From assembly GCA_001464695.1 (NCBI GenBank), contig LNDQ01000072.1, forward strand, positions 19,357 to 83,356: a DNA stretch of 64,000 bases. The letters are read 5' to 3'. A program made the translations under genes and the position numbers. Position 1 is the first letter of the stretch; every line of letters starts with the position of its first letter. Below the pieces are notes generated by a model. That model made no database searches. It worked only from the letters and a program-made list of their open reading frames with translations, and was not told the DNA's origin. Of the stretch, positions 1 through 8,262 are shown piece after piece. This stretch comes from Betaproteobacteria bacterium Ga0077523. Its GTDB lineage: Bacteria > Pseudomonadota > Gammaproteobacteria > Burkholderiales > Ga0077523.

Positions 1-700
1 TGTCCGGCAGCCGGACGTCGAGACCGTAGCGGGCCTCACCCGACACCTTGGCCGGGGTATCGAGCCGGGGCAGCGACTTGCCGATCAGCTTGAAGGACGG
101 CGGGTCCTTCAGCGTGACTTTGCCCGGCACCGGAAGGCGCGAGGCGTCGTCCGCGAGTTCACCGTATGAGAGTGTGCGTCCCGATGCGGCGTGAACGACC
201 TTGCCGTTCTCGGCGCGGCAGGTCGTCGCGTCCACCTTCCAGGTCGTAGCGGCCGCCGTGATCAGCATGGTGCGCGCCGTCGCACCGGCCCGTCGTAGTT
301 GTTCCCAGTTGCCGCGGACCGAGGTCGAGCCGCCGGTTTCCTGGACGCCAAACAGCGGCTCCGCATAGCGCTCGTCGTCGGGCGGGGCGTGCTCCAGCAG
401 GACTTGGGTGGGATCGACCTCGAGTTCTTCCGCGATCAGCATCGTCATCGCGGTGTACGTACCCTGCCCCATTTCGACCTTGTGCATGACGAGCGTCACG
501 GTGCCGTCACTCGCTATGCGGATAAATGCATCCGGCGCGAATGCCGCAGCAACGTCGGGCGCGCCGCTCGGCGTCTTCGGCGAGCGCAGACCGAACGCGA
601 GGAGCAGACCGCCGCCGGCTGCAGCGCCCGCAGTGATCCCGAGAAACTTCCGGCGCGTGATGGCTGGCCTCTTCGGCTGATGTGGGCTCGACGGGTTCAT
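1..700 (-). CDS. Molybdopterin-binding subunit of an isoquinoline 1-oxidoreductase-like dehydrogenase, 5' part only
   Basis: The gene runs off the left edge; about 233 N-terminal residues are visible, starting at the ATG whose complement lies at 698-700. It opens with a Tat-type signal (twin Arg at residues 16-17, RRKFLG, then an Ala/Gly/Leu-rich segment), followed near residue 73 by MGQGTYTAM and AEELEVD. These are the first molybdopterin-domain signatures of IorB-like large subunits of the xanthine dehydrogenase superfamily. Such proteins are exported folded with their cofactor and hydroxylate aldehydes or N-heteroaromatics, usually with a separate 2Fe-2S subunit. No such subunit lies upstream; if present it is beyond the edge. 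The substrate cannot be read from this fragment. Confidence 0.85.
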   Translation of the reverse strand, partial: MNPSSPHQPKRPAITRRKFLGITAGAAAGGGLLLAFGLRSPKTPSGAPDVAAAFAPDAFIRIASDGTVTLVMHKVEMGQGTYTAMTMLIAEELEVDPTQVLLEHAPPDDERYAEPLFGVQETGGSTSVRGNWEQLRRAGATARTMLITAAATTWKVDATTCRAENGKVVHAASGRTLSYGELADDASRLPVPGKVTLKDPPSFKLIGKSLPRLDTPAKVSGEARYGLDVRLPD

Positions 701-770
701 GGGGTTGTCTCCCGGGTGGATGGGCGTCGCCGGAACAATGGCATTGTTTGCGCAAGATCCGTAGGACGTG

Positions 771-812
771 CGGGCGGCGTCTGGTATCTGCGTACGCAAT
801 TGTGTGCCTGTC
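771..812. repeat. Diverged 42-bp element, copy 1 (partner at 6827-6868)
   Basis: This 42-bp stretch matches 6827-6868 at about 33 of 42 positions with no gaps, including an identical 11-bp core GGTATCTGCGT. Both copies lie just upstream of a minus-strand gene, about 70 nt from its start. The element could be a regulatory site or a remnant of duplicated sequence. Its function is unknown. Confidence 0.4.
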
Positions 813-941
813 GCGGCATCGGAGCGCATTCAGAGCGGGGTCTTGCATCTGAGCATCTGGGCCCCTGTCTCTCCATCGAGCGTCAGTAACACAATGCCGG
901 CTTGTACTCTTGTCCTGACCCGGAGACACAAGGCCGGGCAG

Positions 942-1457
942 TCAAGCGATCGACAAAGCCGTTCTGGAAAGCACTTCTTTCAAGACCATGAAGGTGCGAA
1001 TCTGTCGGACCCCTGGAAGATACAGAAGCTGCTCGGCATGAAGCCGGTTGTAGGTCTCGTTGTCCTTGGCTCGCACGAGCATGAAGTAGTCGACCTCGCC
1101 GGTGACAACGTGACACTCGAGGCATTGCGGAACCTTCTGAACCGCCTTCTCGAACTCCGCAAAGGACTCAGGAGTCGAGCGATCCAGGACCACGCCGATG
1201 AACACGAGTGTCCCTGCATCGAGCGCCCTGGGATCCAGTAGCGCCACGATGCGCCTGATGAGGCCGAGCGCCTTCAGCCGTTCTACCCTTCGCAAGCACG
1301 CCGGCGGACTCAGGTTCACTTTGTCAGCCAGCTTGACGTTCGAGACTGAAGCATCGATCTCGAGAGCCCTGAGGATGGCTCGATCGACACGATCCAGATC
1401 GACCGCTATTGGCGGCATCGGCTTCGTAGAGCGTGATTGCACTGTTGTTGCGCACAT
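942..1457 (-). CDS. Lrp/AsnC family transcriptional regulator
   Basis: 171 residues from the ATG at 1457, chosen because GGGAGGAGA lies just upstream of it. Later ATG codons (for example 1418) lack such a site. The N-terminal third is the Lrp helix-turn-helix (LDRVDRAILRAL ... KLADKVNLSPPACLRRVERL), followed by the ligand-binding RAM beta-alpha-beta domain (FIGVVLD ... CHVVTGEVDYFMLVRAKD). Members bind DNA as dimers to octamers and respond to amino acids. It is transcribed away from the secreted hydrolase at 1718 across a 260-bp spacer, so control of that neighbour and of itself is plausible. The effector is not evident. Confidence 0.93.
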   Translation of the reverse strand: MCATTVQSRSTKPMPPIAVDLDRVDRAILRALEIDASVSNVKLADKVNLSPPACLRRVERLKALGLIRRIVALLDPRALDAGTLVFIGVVLDRSTPESFAEFEKAVQKVPQCLECHVVTGEVDYFMLVRAKDNETYNRLHAEQLLYLPGVRQIRTFMVLKEVLSRTALSIA

Positions 1458-1676
1458 GTCTCCTCCCACGAAATTTCGCTCGATCTTGGCCCGACGGGTC
1501 GGCTTCGTATTGCATATTCGTCTCGACATTTGCAAGAACGGCTCTCGAGGTAGTTGCTACGATTTCTCCAGGCTCAATCGACCCATCGCGCTCGGAGTTT
1601 CCGGTCGGTGGGCGTGAGAGCTCCGCAACCTCATGGTCACCGCGATTGCACGTTTGGCTACCGAGGAATCCCCTTT

Positions 1677-1693
1677 CGGTCGGTAAACGACCG
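1677..1693. promoter_or_regulatory. Small inverted repeat before the hydrolase at 1718
   Basis: CGGTCG and CGACCG flank a 5-bp spacer, 24 nt before the ATG. It sits between an Lrp-type regulator and its divergent neighbour and so could be an operator half-site pair, but 6-bp arms are weak evidence in GC-rich DNA. Confidence 0.25.
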
Positions 1694-1717
1694 GTCAAAC
1701 CTTGAAAGGAGAATGTG

Positions 1718-2506
1718 ATGAAGTCGTTTCTCAAGCTCCCCGTCGCCGTCGGAGTCATCGGACTTACCGCTCTCGGGACTTCTGGCCCCGTTCATGCCGC
1801 CGCCGGCAGTGAGAAGGCCACCATCGTGCTGGTGCATGGCGCTTTCGCAGATGGCTCCTCCTGGAGCAAGGTCATTCCGAAACTGCAGGCTAAGGGCCTG
1901 AACGTCATCTCGGTCCAGAATCCGCTGACGTCGTTGGCCGACGATGTGGCAGCGACGCGTCGGGTGCTCGACATGCAAACAGGCCCCGTCGTGCTCGTTG
2001 GGCATTCATGGGGCGGCCTCGTGATCACCGACGTCGGTACCCACGAGCGCGTGAAGTCGCTGGTGTATGTCGCCTCGTTCGCGCCCTCGGAGGGACAGTC
2101 CATCACCGACATGACCAAGGACTATCCGCGCCCGAGCGGCCTGGATCACTTGATCGTGGACAAAGAGGGATTCATCACGATGTCCCCGGAAGGGATCTCC
2201 AAGCACTTCGCCCAGGACTTGCCGGAGGCGGAAACCCGATTGATGGCAGTTACTCAGGGCCCGATTCGGGGAGGGAACTTCGAGGAGAAAGTTACCGCGG
2301 CGGCATGGCGGGGCAAGCCGTCCTGGTTCGTGGTCAGCGAAAAGGATCTCATGATCCAGCCAGCACTCCAGAAGGCCAATGCCGAGCAGATCTCCGCGCG
2401 CGTCGTGAGCCTCCCCGCGAGCCACGTGCCGCAGCTGTCCAAGCCATCGCAAGTGGCGAACGCGATCATTGCGGCGGCTGAAGTGGCGGTAGGCCAGAAG
2501 CAGTAG
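1718..2506 (+). CDS. Secreted alpha/beta hydrolase
   Basis: 262 residues. The ATG at 1718 is preferred over the overlapping GTG at 1715 because AAAGGAGA is well spaced. Residues 1-28 form a Sec-type signal ending at VHA-AAG, so the enzyme should be periplasmic. The fold shows the oxyanion strand LVHGAFADGSSW (about 38-49), the nucleophile elbow GHSWGG with Ser97, and a C-terminal His in LPASHVPQ. This resembles small esterase-like hydrolases related to salicylate/methyl-ketone esterases. The triad looks complete. The substrate is unknown. It is divergent from the Lrp-type regulator. Confidence 0.9.
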   Translation: MKSFLKLPVAVGVIGLTALGTSGPVHAAAGSEKATIVLVHGAFADGSSWSKVIPKLQAKGLNVISVQNPLTSLADDVAATRRVLDMQTGPVVLVGHSWGGLVITDVGTHERVKSLVYVASFAPSEGQSITDMTKDYPRPSGLDHLIVDKEGFITMSPEGISKHFAQDLPEAETRLMAVTQGPIRGGNFEEKVTAAAWRGKPSWFVVSEKDLMIQPALQKANAEQISARVVSLPASHVPQLSKPSQVANAIIAAAEVAVGQKQ

Positions 2507-2542
2507 TCCGTTGCGCACCCGTCCTCAATCTTTCGAAGGTTT

Positions 2543-2684
2543 AGTGGGGGAAGGGGCGTACACCGCCCCCCTCGGCTTCGCCGGGGGAGCACTTGCCGTT
2601 GTGGTATCGGCCTTGCGGGTGGGTTCGCCGGAGTGTTGCCCCCATCCCAACCTTCCCCCATCTTCGACGGGGGAAGGAGTGCCT
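2543..2684. repeat. GC-rich hairpin repeat, degenerate copy
   Basis: The 275-bp gap between the hydrolase and the oxidase operon contains two hairpin blocks of the dispersed family: GGGGGAAGGGGCGTACACC at the left and CCCCCATCCCAACCTTCCCCC plus a GGGGGAAGGAG arm at the right, around a diverged centre. The convergent genes on either side suggest it may also act as a transcription stop. No other gene is seen in the gap. Confidence 0.7.
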
Positions 2685-2781
2685 CGAGCAGCCGTTTCCT
2701 GAAAGAAATGGGGTCTTCAACGCAAGCATTCATGTCCCCGATCGGCACCAGCGTCATGCCTTCTCAATACCGAGGTCGCCA

Positions 2782-3291
2782 TCAACGGGATGAAACCTGT
2801 GCCTGGCGCAACAACGGCCGCAGCCGCAAGGCCGCCAATGCGCAAAGCACGAGTGCCCAGGCCAGCAGGCCGGCGCCGGTCACGAGCTGGTCGTCGATCA
2901 GGTAGTTCACGCACAGTTGTGCCTCGGCATCGCGGTACAGCAGCCCCGCGCTCGCCAGCATCCAGGCGGCGTTGCCGAGGAAGAAGGCCGCCACGACCGG
3001 TGACAACCGCTGGCGCCCCCAGGAGAGCAGCACGCCGGCCGCGATCCAGCTCGCGTACTTTCCGGTCGCGAACGCGGGCGAGAGCAGGGCCAGGTCCAGC
3101 GCGGCAGGGATCATCCAGAATGCGAACACGCAGGAAGCGGCGGTCGCACCGAACAGACCCTGCACGTCCAGGGACGCCAGTGTGCGTCGGGGTATCCACC
3201 GAGCGAGCCACCAGCCCAGGGCGAGCAGCAGCGGAAACTCCAGCAGCATGTGCAGGCTCATGCGGCTCTCGATGAATGCCAGCGGATTCAT
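2782..3291 (-). CDS. Polytopic membrane protein of the oxidase operon
   Basis: 169 residues, starting with an ATG that overlaps the Sco-like gene's stop by 4 nt (ATGA), so translation is probably coupled. Four or five hydrophobic segments are visible (LLEFPLLLALGWWLA, FGATAASCVFAFW, ASWIAAGVLLSW, VVAAFFLGNAAWML, GAGLLAWALVLCALAALRL). The N-terminal MSLHMLLEFPLLL resembles part of CtaG-like cytochrome oxidase assembly proteins, but the protein is shorter and the match weak. As the last gene of the oxidase operon it probably helps assembly or metalation. I cannot name the family. Confidence 0.75.
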   Translation of the reverse strand: MNPLAFIESRMSLHMLLEFPLLLALGWWLARWIPRRTLASLDVQGLFGATAASCVFAFWMIPAALDLALLSPAFATGKYASWIAAGVLLSWGRQRLSPVVAAFFLGNAAWMLASAGLLYRDAEAQLCVNYLIDDQLVTGAGLLAWALVLCALAALRLRPLLRQAQVSSR

Positions 3292-3983
3292 CGTCGCGCC
3301 GTTGCCAGGCGCTGCGCGGCCGCCACTGCAGAGGACCAGTCGGCGTAGTCGTAGATGCCGCGAACACGCCCGTCGACATCGATGACATGGATGGCGCCGT
3401 TGTGCACGAAGCCGCCCAGGCCGTCGGCGACCACGACGACACCCAGTTCGCGGAGTGCCCGCCGACCCTCGGACGCAAACACCGGTGCGGCGACAGTCCA
3501 CCAGGCCGCGTCGGCGCGGAACCGACGCGCATAGGCGCCGAGCCTGGCGCGGTCGTCACGATCGGGGTCGATGGAGATGGACAGCAGCCCTACGTCCGCG
3601 CCGCCGGCGCGCCGCAGCGCCTCCTGGGCCTGGTGGAACTCGACGCCCAGGACCTGGCAAACGGATGCGCATTGGGTGTAGATGAAATCCACCAGGCGCA
3701 CGCGGCCTGTCCCGACCTCGAAGCGCTGGTCGGCTGCATCGCGCAGCATGGTGGCAGGCAGGTGCAGCCGCCCCTCGCGTGCAGCCTCGCGGCGCAAGGC
3801 CTCGAACGTCCAGCGTTCGAAGCCGTCGGTCAAATTTGCCGCACCGACCAGAAAACCGGCGACCAGCAGCGCGCAGGCAGCCAGCGTCGGGACCAGAGCG
3901 ACCTCCTTCACACCGCCAGGCAGTCCGCAGCCATCGACCCGACGGCGCCGTTCGACGCGCTCGAGCGAATCGCCTTCAGTCAC
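3288..3983 (-). CDS. SCO1/SenC family copper chaperone
   Basis: 231 residues if started at the GTG at 3983, which overlaps the end of the upstream cytochrome gene by 8 nt; AAGGA lies about 12 nt upstream. A start further in is possible. One N-terminal membrane anchor (about 27-48) precedes a thioredoxin-like periplasmic domain. The Sco copper motif is present as TQCASVC (Cys105, Cys109), with the conserved distal His in FVHNGAIHVID. Sco proteins deliver or reduce the thiols for copper insertion into haem-copper oxidases, which fits its place behind the oxidase subunits. The usual Pro after the second Cys is Gln here. Confidence 0.9.
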   Translation of the reverse strand: MTEGDSLERVERRRRVDGCGLPGGVKEVALVPTLAACALLVAGFLVGAANLTDGFERWTFEALRREAAREGRLHLPATMLRDAADQRFEVGTGRVRLVDFIYTQCASVCQVLGVEFHQAQEALRRAGGADVGLLSISIDPDRDDRARLGAYARRFRADAAWWTVAAPVFASEGRRALRELGVVVVADGLGGFVHNGAIHVIDVDGRVRGIYDYADWSSAVAAAQRLATARR

Positions 3984-4563
3984 GGGCCGGCAGTTCCTTC
4001 TCGCCCGCGAAAGGGGCGGTGCGGTCTTTGTGCGCCTCGCGCGCCCGGGCCACGGTCTCGACACTGACGGCCGAACTGCTGTTGCCCCACTGCGAACGCA
4101 CGTAGCTCAGCAATGCAGCGATCTGTTCGTCACCGAGTTGGCTGCCGAAGGCGGGCATGACACCGTTGTAGGTGGCGCCCTTGACGATCAGTTCACCGGT
4201 CATGCCGTGCAGCAGAATGGCTGCTGCAGTGCTGTCCTTGCCGAGCACCCACTCGCTGCCCGCCAGCGGCGGGAAGACGCCGGGCAATCCCTGCCCGTTG
4301 GCCTGGTGGCAGGCCACGCAGAGCGATGCGAAGAGTGCCGCGCCATCGACCTTGCCGCTCTCCTTGGCGCCGGACAGCTCAGACGAATCGCGGCCGTCAC
4401 CCCAATCGGATGGCGTCTCGATGTCGGAGCGGGTGATGTAGACGATGCAGAAGCCGAACACCAGCGCGACGAGCGCCAGCATGGGCCAGGGAACCGGACC
4501 GGTACCCTCGTACGGGTCGGGGTTCTCGCGTTCTTCCTGCGGGGAAATGTGGAATTCGCTCAC
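3976..4563 (-). CDS. Membrane-anchored monohaem cytochrome c (CcoP-like position)
   Basis: 195 residues. A short N-terminal region (NPDPYEGTGPVPWP) is followed by one transmembrane helix at about 28-44 and a periplasmic cytochrome c domain with a single haem site CVACH (82-86) and a candidate axial Met in GVMPAFG. True CcoP of cbb3 oxidases has the same N-terminal anchor but two CxxCH haems, so this is a monohaem variant. It probably donates electrons to subunit I encoded upstream. The gap to the CcoO-like gene is only 10 bp. Confidence 0.92.
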   Translation of the reverse strand: MSEFHISPQEERENPDPYEGTGPVPWPMLALVALVFGFCIVYITRSDIETPSDWGDGRDSSELSGAKESGKVDGAALFASLCVACHQANGQGLPGVFPPLAGSEWVLGKDSTAAAILLHGMTGELIVKGATYNGVMPAFGSQLGDEQIAALLSYVRSQWGNSSSAVSVETVARAREAHKDRTAPFAGEKELPARD

Positions 4564-4573
4564 GGGTGTTCCT

Positions 4574-5182
4574 TCAGCGTGACGCGGCGGCTGCGGGCTG
4601 AGGCTGCGCCTGCAAAACCGGATAGCCGTGGTCGAGTGCCTTCATGTAGGCCACCAGGTCCAGCGCTTCGTGGCTGGCCACGATGACCTTGCCCGGAGGC
4701 GCGAACCCGGAGGGCAGCATGACCTCCACATCGCCGGGATCGACCTTGTCCTTGGCCTCGAAGAGGTAGGGGTAACTCGGCATGATGCTGTCAGGCGCGT
4801 AGGCACGTGGCTGATAGAGGTGACCCAGGTGCCACTGCTCGCTCGGCTGGCGGGCGCCGATGTTGAAAAGATCCGGCCCGGTGCGCATGGTCCCGAGCAA
4901 GTGGGGCGTGTCGTAGGCATAGTCACCGGCCACACTGGCCCGGCCCCACCCACGCTCGGTGTCGGGTGCGAAGCTCCTGGCGCGCGGTTGCTGCGAGTGG
5001 CAGTAGACGCAACCGTTGGCGATGTAGACCTGACGCCCACGCAATTCGGCGCTGGTGTAAGGCTTGAGTCCCTCGAGCGGCGTCGCGTCGCGCACGGTCA
5101 GGTAGGGGATGACGACAAGCGCGCCGGTCGCGATGCTCAGCATGGTCATGCCCCCGGCAAGTAGTCTGGTCTCGCTGTGCAT
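4574..5182 (-). CDS. ccoO: CcoO-like membrane cytochrome c, cbb3-type oxidase subunit II
   Basis: 202 residues from the ATG at 5182, 2 nt beyond the end of the subunit I gene; TTGAGGAAC inside that gene serves as ribosome site. There is one N-terminal transmembrane helix (about 12-30). The haem motif is CVYCHSQ (Cys58-His62), and GWGR, RTGPDLFNIGAR, WHLGHLYQPR and DSIMPSYPYLF follow as in CcoO, the last supplying the axial Met. CcoO passes electrons to the CcoN catalytic subunit. Length and motif order match the family well. Confidence 0.93.
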   Translation of the reverse strand: MHSETRLLAGGMTMLSIATGALVVIPYLTVRDATPLEGLKPYTSAELRGRQVYIANGCVYCHSQQPRARSFAPDTERGWGRASVAGDYAYDTPHLLGTMRTGPDLFNIGARQPSEQWHLGHLYQPRAYAPDSIMPSYPYLFEAKDKVDPGDVEVMLPSGFAPPGKVIVASHEALDLVAYMKALDHGYPVLQAQPQPAAAASR

Positions 5183-5184
5183 GA

Positions 5185-6759
5185 TCAGAAGTTCCTCAAC
5201 AGCGCAGGCTGAACACGGCCTGCCGAGCGACCGACAAGCAGCATGACGAAGTGGACGACGAAGATCACGTGGCCCACCGCCATCAGCGCACCGCCCACGC
5301 TGCGCCACTTGAGATACGGCGCCGTCAGCGTCACCGAATCCATGAAGGGCCGGCTCCCGTCCAACATGGCCTCACCCTGCAGCCAGCCGCCGATGGTCAG
5401 CGACACGAAGTAGATCGTGATGCCGATGGCCGCAAACCAGAAGTGAGCCGCGATCAGTCCGGGTGAAGGCCACTCGCGGCCCGATACCCGCGGCACGATG
5501 AAGTAGATCGCGCCGAAGAACACCATGGTCACGAACCCGTAGAGCCCCAGGTGGGCGTGGGCGACCGTGAAGTGCGTGAAGTGCGCGACGGCATTGACGA
5601 TGCGCAGCGCCTCGAAACTGCCCTGGATGGAGCTGGCCGTGTACATCAGGCCGCCGAAGCCGATGAAGCGCAGCGTCGGCGAGGTACGCAGGGCATCGAG
5701 GTGGCCCTTCAGCGTCTGGTGCTGGTTCACCGTGAAGGCCAGCACGGGAATGATCATCATCATGCTCTGCACGATGGACAGCGAGATGAGCCAGCCGGGC
5801 ACCGGACCGCCGATGAGGTGGTGGCCGCCCACCTGGCCATAGAAGAACGCGAGGCCCCAGAACCCCAGCAGCGACAGGTTGTAGCTCTGCACCGGCCGCC
5901 CGATGATCTTGGGCAGGAAGTAGTAGACCGACGCCAATGCGAGTGGCGTGTAGAAGAGGCCCAGCACGTTGTGGCCGAACCACCAGTTCATCGCGGCCTG
6001 CTGCACGCCTCGATGCAGTCCTGGCACGTTGGCCACCAGGAAGAGCACCGGAAACCAGAACAGGGCACAGCCCATGTACCAGACCGACACGTAAAGGTGC
6101 TCCACCCGGCGATGGACCAGCGTCAGCACTAGCGGCACGCCCACGAGCGCGCCGCCGATGACGAAGAGGATGTCGATCTGCCAGGGAATTTCGAGCCACT
6201 CCAGACCGTCGCTCAAGCCCACCGCGATCGCGCCCAGACCCGCGATCAGGGCCGCGTTCCACAGTGCCGCGCCGAGAAAGGCGAACGGCGCGCCGACCAA
6301 CGGGGTCTTCAACAGGCGCGGGATCACGAAGAGCGCGATGCCGAGGCCGGCCATCGGTGCCCAGCCGTAGGCCACTGCATTCAGGTGAATGGTGCGGATG
6401 CGACCGAAGGTCAACCAGGGTTGGTGCGCGAGCCAGTCGGGTTCGTGCAAGCGGATGGAGGCCGTGAGGCCAGCGGCCGAAGCCACCAGCAGCCACGCGA
6501 ACGCACAGCAGAAGAAGAAGAACACCAGGGGTGCCGTGGAGGCGTCGGCGCGGGCGCGATCGACCAGCTCGGCGTTGCCCAGCCCCAAGGCAGTGCCGGC
6601 GGCCGGGTCTTCACGGGTGCCGATCTCGCCCGGCGCGAAGATCACCTCGGCTGCCTTGGCACTCTTGTCGAACATGCTGCTGCGCTGCGACCAGATGAAG
6701 ACCAGCAGTGCCGTGACCGACAGGACGAAGGCCGACAGAAGGATGGCAACGGTGCTCAA
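5185..6759 (-). CDS. ccoN: cbb3-type cytochrome c oxidase subunit I (CcoN-like)
   Basis: 524 residues from a TTG at 6759 preceded by CGGAGAACG; an ATG at 6819 would add 20 residues and lacks a good ribosome site. It reduces oxygen to water and pumps protons. Visible metal ligands include His in TIHLNAVAYGW, WWFGHNVLGLFYTP, GGHHLIGG (the Cu-B histidine pair) and HFTHFTVAHAHLGLYG. There are about 12-13 membrane segments. An extra N-terminal helix (VAILLSAFVLSVTALLVFIW) followed by a soluble stretch of roughly 60 residues precedes the core, unlike standard CcoN. It heads an operon with CcoO-like, cytochrome c and Sco genes; no ccoQ or ccoGHIS is nearby. Confidence 0.92.
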   Translation of the reverse strand: MSTVAILLSAFVLSVTALLVFIWSQRSSMFDKSAKAAEVIFAPGEIGTREDPAAGTALGLGNAELVDRARADASTAPLVFFFFCCAFAWLLVASAAGLTASIRLHEPDWLAHQPWLTFGRIRTIHLNAVAYGWAPMAGLGIALFVIPRLLKTPLVGAPFAFLGAALWNAALIAGLGAIAVGLSDGLEWLEIPWQIDILFVIGGALVGVPLVLTLVHRRVEHLYVSVWYMGCALFWFPVLFLVANVPGLHRGVQQAAMNWWFGHNVLGLFYTPLALASVYYFLPKIIGRPVQSYNLSLLGFWGLAFFYGQVGGHHLIGGPVPGWLISLSIVQSMMMIIPVLAFTVNQHQTLKGHLDALRTSPTLRFIGFGGLMYTASSIQGSFEALRIVNAVAHFTHFTVAHAHLGLYGFVTMVFFGAIYFIVPRVSGREWPSPGLIAAHFWFAAIGITIYFVSLTIGGWLQGEAMLDGSRPFMDSVTLTAPYLKWRSVGGALMAVGHVIFVVHFVMLLVGRSAGRVQPALLRNF

Positions 6760-6826
6760 TGCGTTCTCCGGTTGGATGCACGTTGCCGCGACGTTGGCAC
6801 CGCCGGCACCGGACGCCATGCATCCA

Positions 6827-6868
6827 CGGGCGACGGCCGGTATCTGCGTGCCAATTTGTGCGTCTGTC
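6827..6868. repeat. Diverged 42-bp element, copy 2 (partner at 771-812)
   Basis: Ungapped match to 771-812 over 42 bp, about 79 percent identical, with a shared GGTATCTGCGT core. It lies about 68 nt upstream of the preferred subunit I start. On the minus strand both copies could encode similar short peptides (TQIP core), so leftover coding sequence is an alternative to a regulatory site. Confidence 0.4.
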
Positions 6869-6922
6869 ACGGATCCGGTCTCGAATCCACGCTGATTCGG
6901 GGTCCGTGGCGCCGGATCAGGT

Positions 6923-6948
6923 CTTCTGATTCGCCTTAACGAATCTGA
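6923..6948. promoter_or_regulatory. Palindrome upstream of the oxidase operon
   Basis: TTCTGATTCG and CGAATCTGAA flank CCTTAA, a 26-bp near-perfect inverted repeat with one mismatched pair; the inner GATTCG/CGAATC arms are exact. It is about 165 nt upstream of the subunit I start in an AT-richer patch. A dimeric regulator site or a transcript hairpin are both possible. It does not match the FNR consensus TTGATNNNNATCAA. Confidence 0.5.
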
Positions 6949-7267
6949 AGCACCGGCGCGAGGCGGAGCGTGTCGGCGCGGCACTCGCGGCCGGTTGTGC
7001 CCCTGCAACCCCCCGTAGCACAAGGGTTTCCGGGTCGCGAGCGGCTTTTCCGGACGTCGCAGGAAATCTTAAAAATCCTGAGCCGCTCCCGTGGCCGAGA
7101 GCCGTGCAGGCGTCAAACACCTGAAACGCGGGGTGCCGCCCGTTCACAACGCTTCATATCTATTTAGTAGGCCGGATGCGGGCGGAGCGCCACGATGGTG
7201 TCGTCGCAACGGACCTCACCCACAGGGCACGGAGCGACGCCAGACCCCCGAGTTCAGGATCGATTCC

Positions 7268-8215
7268 ATGGCCATGTGCCCGATGACGCAGACATTCCTC
7301 GACGAGTTGACAGCCGGCGCTTGCCCGCCCCTCTACACACTCACGCCCGACGGCGCACGCAAGACGCTCATCGCCATGCAGGACGTCCCGACGCCATCAC
7401 CGCCCGCTGCGATCGAGGACCACACACTGCCCATCGGCCCCACGAACACGACACGCGTGCGCATCGTGCGCCCGGAAGGCAGCAGCGGCGCGCTACCGGT
7501 CGTGCTGTACTTTCACGGGGTGGGCTGGATGCTGGGCGATGCGGGAACCCACGATCGCCTGGTGCGCGAGATCGCCGACGGCACCGGCGCGGCCGTGGTG
7601 TTCATTGATTACGACCGCACGCCCGAGAGTCGCTACCCGGTCGCGATCGAGCAGTGCTACGCGACCTTGCTCCACGTCACCGAGCACGCGGATGCGCTCG
7701 GGCTGGATGCGAATCGCATTGCGATCGCAGGCGATGGAGCCGGCGGCAACCTCGTCGCCGCGGTTGCCCTGCTGGCGAAGGAACGCAGCGGGCCGCCGCT
7801 GCGCTGCCAGGTATTGATGTACCCCGTGACCGACGCGAATTTCGAAACGCACTCCTACAACGAGTACGCCGACGGCTACTGGCTCACGAAGAGCACCATG
7901 AAGTGGTTCTGGAACGCGTATCTGCCGGCGGAATCGCGCCGCAAGGATCGCCTCGCAGCACCCCTGCAAGCGACCCTCGATCAACTCGCCGACCTGCCGC
8001 CGGCGTTGATCGTCACGGCCGAGAACGACGTGGTGCGCGACGAGGGCGAAGCGTATGCCGCGCGCCTCGTGCAAGCGGGTGTCTCCGTTTCCGCCGTGCG
8101 CGTGCTCGGCACCATCCACGATTTCGTGCTGCTGAATGCGCTCGCCGACTCACCCGGCGCGCGCAGCGCGATCGCGTTGACCACCGCGACCCTGCGTCGC
8201 GCCCTGGCGCATTGA
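7268..8215 (+). CDS. HSL-type alpha/beta hydrolase fold protein lacking the nucleophile serine
   Basis: 315 residues from the ATG at 7268 (ATGs at 7274 and 7283 are alternatives). The domain is the alpha/beta-hydrolase-3 fold of hormone-sensitive-lipase-like esterases: oxyanion strand YFHGVGWMLG, DYDRTPESRYP, IAGDGAGGNL, the acid in TAENDVVRDEG and the base His in TIHDFVLL. In active members the elbow is GDSAGG. Here residue 157 is Gly (codon GGA at 7736-7738), and HGGG has become HGVG. The rest of the fold is well kept, so a non-hydrolytic role or a recent loss of activity is likely. An AraC regulator follows 47 bp downstream. Confidence 0.9.
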   Translation: MAMCPMTQTFLDELTAGACPPLYTLTPDGARKTLIAMQDVPTPSPPAAIEDHTLPIGPTNTTRVRIVRPEGSSGALPVVLYFHGVGWMLGDAGTHDRLVREIADGTGAAVVFIDYDRTPESRYPVAIEQCYATLLHVTEHADALGLDANRIAIAGDGAGGNLVAAVALLAKERSGPPLRCQVLMYPVTDANFETHSYNEYADGYWLTKSTMKWFWNAYLPAESRRKDRLAAPLQATLDQLADLPPALIVTAENDVVRDEGEAYAARLVQAGVSVSAVRVLGTIHDFVLLNALADSPGARSAIALTTATLRRALAH

Positions 8216-8262
8216 CGCCCCACCCCGCTTCATCGTCCATCTTCCGACCGGAGGACCCGATC

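Noticed and set aside
6760..7267. FNR box for the oxidase operon
   Set aside because: No match to TTGATNNNNATCAA; only the unrelated palindrome at 6923-6948.
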